Shown here one piece after another: positions 1 through 14,700 of a DNA stretch of 64,000 nucleotides (position 1 is the stretch's first letter; every line of letters starts with the position of its first letter). The notes below the pieces were generated by a model. That model saw only the letters and a list, made by a program, of their open reading frames with translations. It had not been told where the DNA came from and did no database searches. The stretch is from Phymorhynchus buccinoides (Eukaryota; Mollusca; Gastropoda; Neogastropoda; Raphitomidae): assembly GCA_017654935.2 (NCBI GenBank), contig CM065701.1, forward strand, positions 4,503,835 through 4,567,834, in the 5' to 3' direction. The position numbers and the translations under genes are program-made.

Positions 1-149
1 ATTCAATAAATGAGAGTGAAATTTTCACTTTTTCATGCCATTTCAATGCATTTTTTAAATAATTTTGCTTCAAACTTTCGCGGATTTTCCGTGATTCGCG
101 GAGGTCTACCATGCCTGTCTCACTTTCACTGTTTCAGAGAGAGAGAGAT

Positions 150-440
150 CTCTGGTGTATACTGTGAAGAAAGACAACCCTTTTTGGATGTAGAGTCCAG
201 TATACCCCCCCTCTCTTTCTCTCTCTCTCACAATCTCTCTCACCTCCCCCTCTCTCTCTCAACACTCACTCAGTCACTGACCTCCTGTGTGTACTGTGAA
301 GAAAGACAGCCATTTTTGGATGTAGAGCCCAGTATAACTATAAGATACTATAACTCCCCCTCCCCTCTCTCTCTCAACACTTACTGCCCTCCCGTGCGTG
401 GAGAAAGACCACCCTTTTTGGATGTAGAGTCCAGTATGAC
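150..440. repeat. Three copies of a roughly 46-bp motif with CT-rich spacers
   Basis: TACTGTGAAGAAAGAC...TTTTTGGATGTAGAGTCC at about 156-204, 290-336 and 395-440, separated by (CT)n. The 3' copy is degenerate at its start. Confidence 0.75.
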
Positions 441-571
441 GCTTATCTTGCCACCAGAATAGGTTCAGCTCAGTAGTGAGAGGCCAAGAAAAAAATACAA
501 AGGGATTGCTCCCTTTTACTGCCTGCAATAAGATAGAGGCATAGGGCAAAATGAAACACAGAAGTCATACA

Positions 572-782
572 GTGATGTCCCGAGGCCCCGGTCATGGGCC
601 ATTAACCTATTAAAATTGAAAATGTCCTATTCAGCGTGTTCTCCCCTGTCAGGATATATTAGTTATTACGTCTGATTAAATTTCTAACACCGACACGCTT
701 TTGTCCTATTAATTTCTGCCAGAGCCAGGACATTGTCTTATTGATTTATCTTATCTCAGGACAGTTTGTCCTATCACTTTTT
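572..782 (-). repeat. Dispersed repeat, solo copy
   Basis: Reverse complement of the element at 48402-50399 with the LINE removed. Shared blocks include GATGTCCCGAGGCCC, AATTGAAAATGTCCTATT and CAGGACATTGTC. No clear inverted termini; class unknown. Confidence 0.75.
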
Positions 783-857
783 GATCCTCGGTACATCATT
801 GAGTCAATATTTATTATTTACTTGAAAAAGGCTTTAGAAGCAAACAACGTTTGTCTT

Positions 858-918
<61 letters not shown>

Positions 919-919
<1 letters not shown>

Positions 920-1190
920 AATCAATCAATCAAATCAATTTATTGTCTTCACAAGAAGAAATTTGTTGCCCAGCTTGCGCATAAAATACAGAATGAATAA
1001 TAAAAACATTTCATTAACTGGTCAGTTATTTGAAAGCCTACCTACCTACCCTATTTTTTTGGGCCATGTTCTCGGAAACAGACATTTTTTTATTTGGCCT
1101 TAAAAGGGGAGTAACTCAGTAAGTACAAAACCAAATACATGTCATACAGTTAAGCAGTCATAAATGACAATAATATCACAAATTTAAGTC
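919..1190 (-). repeat. Minus-strand retroelement 3' end (TTGA tail)
   Basis: Starts (TCAA)n on plus, followed by ATTTATTGTCTTCACAAGAA; read on minus this is a 3' UTR ending in (TTGA)n. A similar sequence is at 3100-3310. Confidence 0.55.
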
Positions 1191-1495
1191 AACACACACA
1201 CACACTATTTAGATAAAACTACTAGTTAAGTAAACAGGCATAGAAACAGTTTTAGATAAAACCTAAGGAACCAAGGTCAACACAGCATTAAAAGAGGGGT
1301 GTAAATCAAATATTGATCCTAAAAACATGCATTATAATAAAGACAAAGCAACTGCATGTCATATAATTATGCAATCATAAAAATATTCTGCTAAAAACAT
1401 AATTATAATGACAATGTAATACCACAAACTGAAGTCTTCAGAGCACACACACACACACACACTATCTTGACCTCAATGTAACAACAACAACAAAA

Positions 1496-2645
<1,150 letters not shown>

Positions 2646-2960
2646 CACACACACACACACAACACAACACACGCACTCACTCACACAGTGTAAAAGCATT
2701 TTCCCAGAATAACATGTACTTATAGTACTACAATAATATCACAAACTGACGGCTTCAGGACCACTTGGACCACATACCCCCCCCCCCCCACACCTGAGCA
2801 TCAGAGCAATAACAATTACATAAGAAAGAAAGAGAGAAAGCAACTAAAAAGAACAAAGGAAAATCAATTGAATAATATACATCATCATTGTCTATGCATT
2901 ACATTGCACGCACACACGCACATGTAAATGCGAGTGTGTGAATCACTGAATCATCAGTGA

Positions 2961-3032
<72 letters not shown>

Positions 3033-3099
3033 CTGAGAGAGAGATAGAAAGTAAGACATAGACAGAAATAGAGATGGGTGTGTGTGTTTGTAAGTGTGT

Positions 3100-3310
3100 C
3101 TTATCAATCAATCAATCAAAATATTTATTGTCTTTAAAACATAGAAATTCTTTGTCTGGCATGCACATAAAACACATATACAAATAGAGACAATAAGACA
3201 ATATACAGTAAATACATCATAAGAATTAAATTACAATACAATATCACACACACACACACCACCCTCACACACACATACACACTGATGTTTCAGTGATTCA
3301 CACACACACA
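3100..3310 (-). repeat. Minus-strand retroelement 3' end (TTGA tail), second copy
   Basis: Shares (TCAA)n, TATTTATTGTCTTTAAAACA, GCACATAAAACACA with 919-1190. No coding sequence. Confidence 0.55.
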
Positions 3311-4600
3311 CACACACATTTACACACACACACCTTTAAATATGAAATAAAACAAGGCAACGGATAAATTCCAAACAAAAAGTATTACCAAAATTATAAA
3401 TTAACTGCATCTTATTTCTTTCAGATGAAAACCATCATCCTTTTGATAATTGAGGTTAAAACTGTGACTTTCATACATGGTGGGGAAAAAAACCGGGGAA
3501 AGAGGCTTAAAGTTAAACTTAAATAATACTTACACAAGTTACAATCACACCCTAGTTTCACAGCTTCCATTCACATTTATTTTAAGGCCCAAGACCCAAG
3601 ACCACACCCACTAAAACAAAGAGGTCGATGTAAAAAATTGTAATGCAACCACATCCTGTTTGTGATTTTAAAATTGATACATTTTCGTTTTAAAGTAAAA
3701 TAATTGTTTTTAAATGCTTAAACTAGTACTGAAAGCTTTCAAGTCATAATGCAAATTAATCCTGAGTTGACTAAAGAAAACTTAAGATTTCGTTTGCCAA
3801 GCGGCAAGCCCACACAGCTGAGTCACTTGACACCAAGATTCTTTGCCAACGATTTGATAAGCCAGATAAGGAACGGTGGCTTCCATTCTTCACTCTTGGA
3901 AATTCCCAATTTTTTGGAGTCTGCAAATCAGTTGCGTGTGTTCTGAATAATGGAATTTGAACAAAAGCCATAGACACTAAATGATATTTGTCTCTTCCCA
4001 CAACTCAAAGATTTCACAGTCTGTTGAGAATGCAGGAAAATCACTTCATGTTCATCAAGTGCGTGTGGAAAGCGTCATGGATACCATTTCATTTGCCCTA
4101 CATCCTTGATGTAAATGTCGAATATTAGCCGGAAAATGTACCTAATGAAGAGTGAATAGCTTCATTAAGAACGTGTATATACAAACTTACCCCCTGGTAC
4201 TTTTTACGTAGGTACTATCAGAGATGACTGTCATTTAAACGGTGTACATAAACTAGCATCCCCTCAGTAGGCACACGAATTTTAGTCTACTTATCCCACA
4301 ATGCATGCAGTGCGCTGAAGCATCATGGGAGGAGGTCATGCCGCGTCAATATCGTTTATTGTTTTATTTTTATATAATAAAACGATCATAATTAATTCTA
4401 TATTGAGGTGTTTTTTAAAAATAACGAATGTTGTCTGCAAATGCATATAATATTTTCCTGATAAAATCAAAATCGCAATTAAATAAAAGTCCACAGTTTC
4501 ATAACCACCTCACAGCTTTCAGATCAAGATCGAGCTTCAGACAAGTTAGCTTATGATAATATTATGTCCATGTGGAGCGTTGTGGCTCTCGTAGTTTATG
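3310..4600. other. AT-rich stretch without recognisable features
   Basis: No coding motif, RNA or clear repeat seen on either strand. A short frame at 3749-3946 (65 codons) has no recognisable homology or splice context. Confidence 0.6.
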
Positions 4601-4611
4601 GTTTAATTGAG

Positions 4612-4621
4612 AGAGAGAGTG

Positions 4622-4712
<91 letters not shown>

Positions 4713-4753
4713 GACAAATGAATGATTTAATGTCATCAGTCAGAGCAAGGTAC

Positions 4754-4848
<95 letters not shown>

Positions 4849-4952
4849 GAAACGAAACGAATGTTTATTTATACAGGGTAATGAGATAAGCATTGCTTTT
4901 TTACACTCAGCCCTGTGGGCAAACAAGAAAACTAACAGACCAACAAATAAAT

Positions 4953-5032
<80 letters not shown>
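4612..5032. repeat. Three long (GA)n arrays
   Basis: GA runs at about 4628-4709, 4758-4847 and 4960-5031. Between the last two is ACGAAACGAAACGAATG, a retroelement tail in reverse. Confidence 0.97.
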
Positions 5033-5034
<2 letters not shown>

Positions 5035-5201
5035 AGATTTAATTGAAAACCTAAATGGTTTGTATTATAGGGACATAGCCGGAGACGTGGTGACCAGGCA
5101 ACGTTTACAAACTCCAAGAGTGGCCTAACCATGGCAGTGAACAGCATGCTTGTTTTTGGTGTGAACAGTGTGAAGCAAATAAACATGCGCGCGCGCACGC
5201 G

Positions 5202-5230
<29 letters not shown>

Positions 5231-5236
<6 letters not shown>

Positions 5237-5780
5237 TACTTTTTGTTGGGTGTCTTCTCATTGCGGAATATCAGGAAATGAACGGGTAGACCAATTTGCA
5301 AAACATGCAGTTCAAAATAGTGACGACGCAGTATCAATTAATGTTCCTTTAGATCTGACAGAATGTTTCTCAATTATAAACAAAACTTCTCATGAAAATG
5401 TCGAAACTGAATTGATGAACTCAGACGTTCAATATTATAATAACTGTATTAAATCTAATGTTAGAGACAATGAGAAAATATCACACAAACGTGTTACTTT
5501 CTCGTCCAGGGAGATTGAAAGTCTAATCCATAGACTACGTTTGAATTCATTTAAAACAAAATACTGTATTAATGTTAAATGCATGTGTGGTGAATCCTTG
5601 AGTGTCAGTCATTTACTGATTCATTGTCCATTAGCAAGAGAACTTTTCAAGAATTCGGGTATTGATGGTTTTATTGATGGATCGACGCCATTGTCTCTAC
5701 CCAATATTCTAGACAATTATTATGTTCTTGATACTGTTTGTAAATGTTTATTAAGTAGTTCATTTAGTATTTATCTGTAA
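5231..5780 (+). mobile_element. LINE RNase H / C-terminal fragment
   Basis: Begins in a CA repeat and reads FCWVSSHCGISGNERVDQFA, the RNase H C-terminal motif of I/Jockey-like LINEs. It continues to CMCGESLSVSHLLIHCPLAR (zinc-knuckle-like) and a stop at 5780. 5' part missing. Confidence 0.87.
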
Positions 5781-5789
5781 CATTGTTCA

Positions 5790-6640
5790 TTTATCGGTTA
5801 TATTCTTTAAATGTATTTTTTTTAAATGGGGGGAGGGTGGGGGTATGATTAGGTCTGCATCACTATCCTATCGCTTACTCTAATGCTTACACACATTTAC
5901 AGACACGCCCACTCACACTCACCACACCAACATCAAAGTTTAACTACAATATATTGTCTGAATCACTTTTAGTGGAAAGACGTTAAACTGAAGAACAACA
6001 ACACACACACACATACACACACACGCGCGCGCGCGCGCGCGCGCGCGCGAATAAATTAAAAATACTGGAAATATATGAATGTGATTTCCGTCTTGTTTAC
6101 GCGTGCGCTGTCTGGAACAAAGCACACAATTTATTGCGATTAGTGTGTTTCCTTACGGTTCGTATAATTAGACAGTAGTTCGGCCGTTTAAATCCTTTAC
6201 AAGAAATGTGTATGTTTCAAAGACATGTTGTGTCTGTATAATTTAAAGATCAAAACTTTTATTAACTAATTATAAAGATTAAAAATTCCGATAATGAAAA
6301 GCGTATTTTCCCCCGAATTTTCAAACATTTTTATTTATGTTGTAGGCGACAAAAATGTCGCTTAAAACTCTAATAACGTAAAATATAAATATTTATCTGC
6401 ACCTATTTTCAATGCTGAACGCTCAAAATACTTTTTATGAGAGATATAATTAAAGACTCGCATAAATTAAAAGAAGATAATTAACTTTCTTATATTTTTA
6501 TTTAAATCACAAGCGATTCAACATGTCTGCTTCCATAGCAGAAAACATGTCTGCCTGAGCGACGCACTGAATGGTTGATTTTGGAGCAGAAAACGATGTT
6601 AATGGCCTAAATAATACTAGTAGTAGTTGCTGCTGTTTCT
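5790..6640. other. Non-coding flank 5' of SMYD4
   Basis: AT-rich. Holds a (CA)n/(CG)n tract at about 6000-6050, which is alternating purine-pyrimidine and Z-DNA prone. Nothing else recognised. Confidence 0.6.
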
Positions 6641-6800
6641 TACAAGGGACGCTGTGGCCCCTCCCTCATCTCGCTTAGTTTTGCGTCAGTTCAATTTAGG
6701 GAGTGCTACTTGCAGCAGGCAATCTACTTTCAGTTTCAGCATCAATACTCGTGGTCTGCTTGAAAACTCTTTCGTGGCGTGAAGATAAAACGTCGAAATA
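6640..6800 (+). promoter_or_regulatory. SMYD4 5' flank and probable 5' UTR
   Basis: No TATA box is visible. The stretch is less AT-rich than the DNA upstream and holds an initiator-like TCAGTTTC near 6739-6746. The start codon context is GAAATAATGG, with G at +4, and an in-frame stop lies 12 nt upstream. The exact transcription start cannot be read from sequence. Confidence 0.4.
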
Positions 6801-6958
6801 ATGGCGCATTTCGGCGTCTGGTCTAAGTTAAAAGATTGGCAGTTTGAGATAGATAAATTGTTGAAGAATGGTCAGGGCAATGACTGCCTGAAATTGTTTG
6901 GATCAATGCAGACAGATGATGATCGTTGTAAATTCATCTTGGATCAAAAACTGTTGGG
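6801..6958 (+). CDS. SMYD4: SMYD4 exon 1 (residues 1-53)
   Basis: Begins [20 protein letters not shown]. The donor is GTAAGT, and the last codon is split 2+1 with exon 2. Encodes the helical N-terminus that precedes the first TPR in SMYD4. Confidence 0.85.
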
Positions 6959-7635
6959 GTAAGTATCACATTAGGTCTGTGTGTGTGTGTGTGACATAAT
7001 GTGTGTCACTGCATGTGTGTGTGTGTGTGTGTTTTCTTCTTCTTCGCTGTGCGTGGCCGCAATCAACTCTGATTATTTTGCCATGTGTGTGTGTATGTGT
7101 GTACACGCGTGCACGCACACATGCATATATGTGTGTATGTCATGTGTGTTTCTTCTTATTGGTCTTCTTCCAATACTACACACCCAGAGCACATATATAC
7201 ATGTGAATAAAGTATTTACCTTTAAAATCAACCACAACCTGCATTTTGTTTGTCAACAGCGGTATAGGCTGGCTGAAGGATTATTTCACTCAAGTCCACC
7301 AACCGTTTGACGCGAAGGATTCCCACCTAGCGGCCCAGTGCAAGGAACAAGGCAACAGGCTGTTTCAGGCTGGTCAGGACAGCCAGGCTCTGCAGCACTA
7401 TACCAAGGTTTTGTTGTTGAATGTGCACATTCACACACGCATGCACTCATGCATGCATGCACATGTATGCGCACACACTCACTCACACACACATACACAC
7501 ACGCACGCACGCATGGCAACCGCTCTGCCGCATTATTCCGTCTCCATGACTACCATGTAAAAAAGCAAACCATTATTGCTTATTCAATGTTCCATCTGAA
7601 AATAAAAATTTTGACTTTTGACTTTGACTTTGACG

Positions 7636-7711
<76 letters not shown>

Positions 7712-8692
7712 AACACACACACATATTCACACACACACACACACACACAGAGTTGATTTTTGTTGGATTCCATCTCATTGTTCGATATCTGGAAATAAAC
7801 AGGCTGATCGTACTGCTCAGGCAGGAGCAAACAAATCTGTCAATTCCATGGATGTTCACATTCCCTGGAGTTTGCAAGAAGGTTAGTCTCTCTTACAAAG
7901 AGCTTCTTTCGAACATTTTGATGAAATCTACAAAGAATCCATACTTCCCAAAATACATAAACCTGAATCTTCCGATCATGGAAGATTCCGAAAAGGATTC
8001 CCTAGTAAATGTAAAGTTTTTGAGTATTGAATCTTGAATCTCTCTCTCATGTTTTCATTATTTCCCATTGTTTCAGAGCATGCGGTTTGCAGCCGACAAC
8101 TCAGAACACACAGGGGAGAGAGGCACCGACCTGGCTGTTGCCTATGGCAACCGCTCTGCCGCATTATTCCGTCTCCATGACTACCAGGTAAAAAAAAAAG
8201 CAATGGTTTTGTTCGCTTCAATTCATGGTGAATAATTTTTTTGACAGTAACAAGCAGTGTGCAAGAATAGGAGCGGGGACTTAAAGCAAGTCTGACCTGT
8301 GAGCTTTACGCACAGAAAGATAGATCTGACGGCAGTGAAACGTTGATAGGAACAGGCAGATTGCTGCTGCCTGGTATGACCATATTGATAACTAGGTTTC
8401 CAGAGACCCCCATCCACCCCCCACCCCCCTCCATTCTCCCAAAATGGTTGGCGCTGCACTAGTGCCAACACGCTCTCCAGGTGGAGGTCTCACGAATTTC
8501 ACAGATACGTCTCTTGATGGATGCAATTCTGTGAGAGAGAGTGTTGCTCTAATTTCATGACCAACACTGCAGTTGTCGGGCCTGGTTAATGCCAGGATAT
8601 CATTATGAAAGGAAGCGTAGGGTACAACCAGGCTGTCATGAAGTCTCAGATCAATAATGGGTTGTTGTTGTGTTGTTGTTTTGTGTGTGTGC

Positions 8693-8730
<38 letters not shown>

Positions 8731-11700
8731 CTTTTTTATTCTAGTTTTTTCTTTCAGGCCTGTCTTACTGACATAGAGAGAGCGATGGAAGCAGGAGTCT
8801 CGCAGAAAACCAAGCCCAAGCTTCTGGTTCGTCAGTGCCTGTGCTACGTAAAGTTGGGCCAGAGGAACAAGATGATTGAAGGTAAGTGGAACAGTGCCTT
8901 TTCCTCTTGCGAAGCTAAAGAACATTTATATAGCTCTATGTGCTGTGTATGTGCGTGTGTGTGTGCTTATATATGTGTGTCATACAATGAAAACACCTGA
9001 ACACCCACTTTAAAACTGTAAATATTTCGATTTTTATTAATTCTTTGTCTTATACACCCCAACCATAACTATAAAACTTCAGTGCATGCTACAAGTTGGA
9101 AAATTCATCATTAAAACAATTCACCTTAAAACAAATACTGAGTTGCGCACGCAAATAACGTAGAAAATGGGTTAAAGTAAAAAGGAGATAGGAGGGAAAA
9201 ATAAAGAGAAAGAGAAGTGAGAAGGTAGGCAGAGGGGAAGGGAGAGAGAGAGGGGGGGAGGAAGAGAATATATGTATGTGTGTGTGTGCATGCGTGCGTG
9301 TATGTGTGTGTCTCTCTCTCTCTCTTTGTGTGTGTGAGTGTGTATGTGTTTACGTGTATGATTTATGAATAAAGGCAAAGCATCTTGAGCAATTTGGGGG
9401 AGAAGATTTTTTATGCTATTGCCAATACTTAACAAGATTTTAAAAATGCAATACAAATTTTTTTTTAATGGATTTTGTTTGGCAGTATTACTCTTACTTT
9501 TTTTGTCTCCAGATCAGAAAGACATGCAAAGTTCTGCCGACAAAACGAGAAGTAAGTGTATTACTATGTGTGTGTGTGTGTATTAACATGGGTGCTACTC
9601 TTTCAGTTTTACACTGATTTCAGTATTTTTAATTTTACCAGAAACTGAACTTCAGTTGTTTTTCAATTCATCAATTTTAAAAATAATATTTTTTAACCAC
9701 AAGCATTTGGGGCGTTTTGAACATGGTTGTTCTATCTTGGAAGTTTATAAAGGCAATGTAATAATTTTACAAGGCTTATCAGACGCAAACTGTCTCTGTC
9801 TGTCGTTTTAACTGTGTCTATCTCTCTTAAGTTGCCCCCCCCCTTGAATCGTCTGACAGGGCTCTGCCCCTATGCTCTGCCATGGGTCCCTGCCTTTAAT
9901 TTTGTTTCATTTTGGGGAGTTGCACCCATGACTGTATGTGTGTGTGTGCGTATATGTGTGTGTGTGTGTGCGTGTATATGTGCTCGCATACATGTGCATG
10001 TGTGTGTGAAAATACCAGCCTCCCAAAGGGACACTTCCGTATTTTACGGACTATAACAGTATAAGGCAATACTTTTCCCCCAGACTGAGATCCCTGCACC
10101 TAATAATGTAACTAATAATATAGTAAGGAAATAGAGTAACAAAATCAGAATTTTGAGTCCAATTTGGGGGGTGCGCCTTATAATGACTGATAATATAGTA
10201 AGGAAACAGAGTAACAAAATCTGAATTTTGAGTCCAATTTGGGGGGTGCGCCTTATAATGACTGATAATATAGTAAGGAAACAGAGTAACAAAATCTGAA
10301 TTTTGAGTCCAATTTTGGGGGTGCGCCTTATAATGACTGATAATATAGTAAGGAAACAGAGTAACAAAATCTGAATTTTGAGTCCAATTTGGGGGGTGCG
10401 CCTTATAATGACTGATAATATAGTAAGGAAATAAGAGTAACAAAATCAAACAAAATAATGACATAATATAGTCAGGAAACAGAGTAACAAAATCAGAATT
10501 TTGAGTCCAATTTGGGGGGTGCGCCTTATAATGTGACTGATAATATAGTAAGGAAATAGAGTAACAAAATCAGAATTTTGAGTCAAATTTGGGGGGTGCA
10601 CCTTATAATGTGACTGATAATATAGTAAGGAAATAGAGTAACAAAATCTGAATTTTGAGTTCAATTTGGGGGGTGCGCCTTATAATGACTGATAATATAG
10701 TAAGGAAATAAGAGTAACAAAATCAGAATTTTGAGTCCAATTTGGGGGGTGCGCCTTATAATGACTGATAATATAGTAAGGAAATAAGAGTAACAAAATC
10801 AGAATTTTGAAGGGGTGCGCCTTATAATGACTGATAATATAGTAAGGAAACAGAGTAACAAAATCTGAATTTTGAGTCCAATTTGGGGGGTGCGCCTTAT
10901 AATGTGACTGATAATATAGTAAGGAAATAAGAGTAACAAAATCAAACAAAATAATGACTGATAATATAGTAAGGAAACAGAGTAACAAAATCAGAATTTT
11001 GAGTCCAATTTGGGGGGTGCGCCTTATAATGACTGATAATATAGTAAGGAAATAAGAGTAACAAAATCAGAATTTTGAGTCCAATTTGGGGGGTGCGCCT
11101 TATAATGACTGATAATATAGTAAGGAAATAAGAGTAACAAAATCTGAATTTTGAGTCCAATTTGGGGGGTGCGCCTTATAATGACTGATAATATAGTAAG
11201 GAAACAGAGTAACAAAATCAGAATTTTGAGTCCAATTTGGGGGGGTGCACCTTATAATGTGACTGATAATATAGTAAGGAAACAGAGTAACAAAATCTGA
11301 ATTTTGAGTTCAATTTGGGGGGTGCGCCTTATAATGACTGATAATATAGTAAGGAAACAGAGTAACAAAATCAGAATTTTGAGTCCAATTTGGGGGGTGC
11401 GCCTTATAATGACTGATAATATAGTAAGGAAACAGAGTAACAAAATCTGAATTTTGAGTTCAATTTGGGGGGTGCACCTTATAATGACTGATAATATAGT
11501 AAGGAAAAAGAGTAACAAAATCAGAATTTTGAGTCCAATTTGGGGGGGTGTGCCTTATAATGACTGATAATATAGTAAGGAAATAGAGTAACAAAATCAG
11601 AATTTTGAGTCCAATTTGGGGGTGCGCCTTATAATGACTGATAATATAGTAAGGAAACAGAGTAACAAAATCAGAATTTTGAGTCCAATTGGGGGGGTGT

Positions 11701-14700
11701 GCCTTATAATGACTGATAATATAGTAAGGAAAAAGATAACAAAATCAGAATTTTTAGTCCAATTTGGGGGGTGTGCCTTATAATGACTGATAATATAGTA
11801 ACAAAATAGAGTAACAAAATCAGAATTTTGAGAGTCAATTTGGGGGGTGCGCCTTATAATGTGACTGATAATATAGTAAGGAAATAGAGTAACAAAATCT
11901 GAATTTTGAGTCCAATTTGGGGGGTGCGCCTTATAATGACTGATAATATAGTAAGGAAATAAGAGTAACAAAATCTGAATTTTGAGTCCAATTTGGGGGG
12001 TGCGCCTTATAATGACTGATAATATAGTAAGGAAATAAGAGTAACAAAATCAAACAAAATAATGACTGATAATATAGTAAGGAAACAGAGTAACCAAATC
12101 AGAATTTTGAGTCCAATTTGGGGGGTGCGCCTTATAATGACTGATAATATAGTAAGGAAATAAGAGTAACAAAATCAGAATTTTGAGTCCAATTGGGGGG
12201 GTGCGCCTTATAATGACTGATAATATAGTAAGGAAACAGAGTAACAAAATCTGAATTTTGAGTCCAATTTGGGGGGTGCGCCTTATAATGACTGATAATA
12301 TAGTAAGGAAATAAGAGTAACAAAATCAGAATTTTGAGTCCAATTTGGGGGGTGTGTGCCTTATAATGACTGATAATATAGTAAGGAAACAGAGTAACAA
12401 AATCAGAATTTTGAGTCCAATTTGGGGGGTGCACCTTATAATGTGACTGATAATATAGTAAGGAAACAGAGTAACAAAATCTGAATTTTGAGTCCAATTT
12501 GGGGGGTGCGCCTTATAATGACTGATAATATAGTAAGGAAAAAGAGTAACAAAATCAGAATTTTGAGTCCAATTTGGGGTGTGTGCCTTATAATGACTGA
12601 TAATATAGTAAGGAAATAGAGTAACAAAATCAGAATTTTGAGTCCAATTTGGGGGGTGCGCCTTATAATGACTGATAATATAGTAAGGAAACAGAGTAAC
12701 AAAATCTGAATTTTGAGTTCAATTTGGGGGGTGCGCCTTATAATGACTGATAATATAGTAAGGAAAAAGAGTAACAAAATCAGAATTTTGAGTCCAATTT
12801 GGGGGGTGTGCCTTATAATGACTGATAATATAGTAAGGAAATAGAGTAACAAAATCTGAATTTTGAGTCCAAAATTTGGGGGGTGCGCCTTATAATGACT
12901 GATAATATAGTAAGGAAACAGAGTAACAAAATCTGAATTTTGAGATCCAATTTGGGGGGTGCGCCTTATAATGACTGATAATATAGTAAGGAAATAGAGT
13001 AACAAAATCTGAATTTTGAGTCCAATTTGGGGGGTGCGCCTTAATATAGTAAGGAAATAAGAGTAACAAAATCAAACAAAATAATGACTGATAATATAGT
13101 AAGGAAACAGAGTAACAAAATCAGAATTTTGAGTCCAATTTGGGGGGTGCGCCTTATAATGACTGATAATATAGTAAGAGTAACAAAATCAGAATTTTGA
13201 GTCCAATTTGGGGGGTGCGCCTTATAATGACTGATAAATAGTAAGGAAATAGAGTAACAAAATCTGAATTTTGAGTCCAATTTGGGGGGTGCGCCTTATA
13301 ATGACTGATAATATAGTAAGGAAACAGAGTAACAAAATCAGAATTTTGAGTCCAATTTGGGGGGTGCGCCTTATAATGACTGATAATATAGTAAGGAAAT
13401 AGAGTAACAAAATCAGAATTTTGAGTCCAATTTGGGGGGTGCGCCTTATAATGACTGATAATAATATAGTAAGGAAACAGAGTAACAAAATCTGAATTTT
13501 GAGTCCAATTTGGGGGGTGCGCCTTATAATGACTGATAATATAGTAAGGAAAAAGAGTAACAAAATCAGAATTTTGAGTCCAATTTGGGGGGTGTGCCTT
13601 ATAATGACTGATAATATAGTAAGGAAATAGAGTAACAAAATCTGAATTTTGAGTCCAATTTGGGGGGTGCGCCTTATAATGACTGATAATATAGTAAGAA
13701 ATAGAGTAACAAAATCTGAATTTTGAGTTCAATTTGGGGGGTGCGCCTTATAATGACTGATAATATAGTAAGGAAAAAGAGTAACAAAATCAGAATTTTG
13801 AGTCCAATTTGGGGGGTGCGCCTTATAATGACTGATAATATAGTAAGGAAATAGAGTAACAAAATCTGAATTTTGAGTCCAATTTGGGGGGTGCGCCTTA
13901 TAATGACTGATAATATAGTAAGGAAACAGAGTAACAAAATCTGAATTTTGAGTTCAATTTGGGGGGTGCGCCTTATAATGACTGATAATATAGTAAGGAA
14001 ATAAGAGTAACAAAATCTGAATTTTGAGTTCAATTTGGGGGGTGCGCCTTATAATGACTGATAATATAGTAAGGAAATAGAGTAACAAAATCTGAATTTT
14101 GAGTCAAATTTGGGGGGTGCGCCTTATAATGACTGATAATATAGTAAGGAAATAGAGTAACAAAATCTGAATTTTGAGTTCAATTTGGGGGGTGCGCCTT
14201 ATAATGACTGATAATATAGTAAGGAAATAGAGTAACAAAATCTGAATTTTGAGTCCAATTTGGGGGGTGCGCCTTATAATGACTGATAATATAGTAAGGA
14301 AATAGAGTAACAAAATCTGAATTTTGAGTCAATTTGGGGGGTGCGCCTTACAATGTGACTGATAATATAGTAAGGAAATAGAGTAACAAAATCTGAATTT
14401 TGATTTGGGGGGTGCACCTTATAATGACTGATAATATAGTAAGGAAATAGAGTAACAAAATCTGAATTTTGAGTTCAATTTGGGGGGTGCGCCTTATAAT
14501 GACTGATAATATAGTAAGGAAATAGAGTAACAAAATCTGAATTTTGAGTTCAATTTGGGGGGTGCGCCTTATAATGACTGATAATATAGTAAGGAAATAG
14601 AGTAACAAAATCTGAATTTTGAGTTCAATTTGGGGGGTGCGCCTTATAATGACTGATAATATAGTAAGGAAATAGAGTAACAAAATCTGAATTTTGAGTC

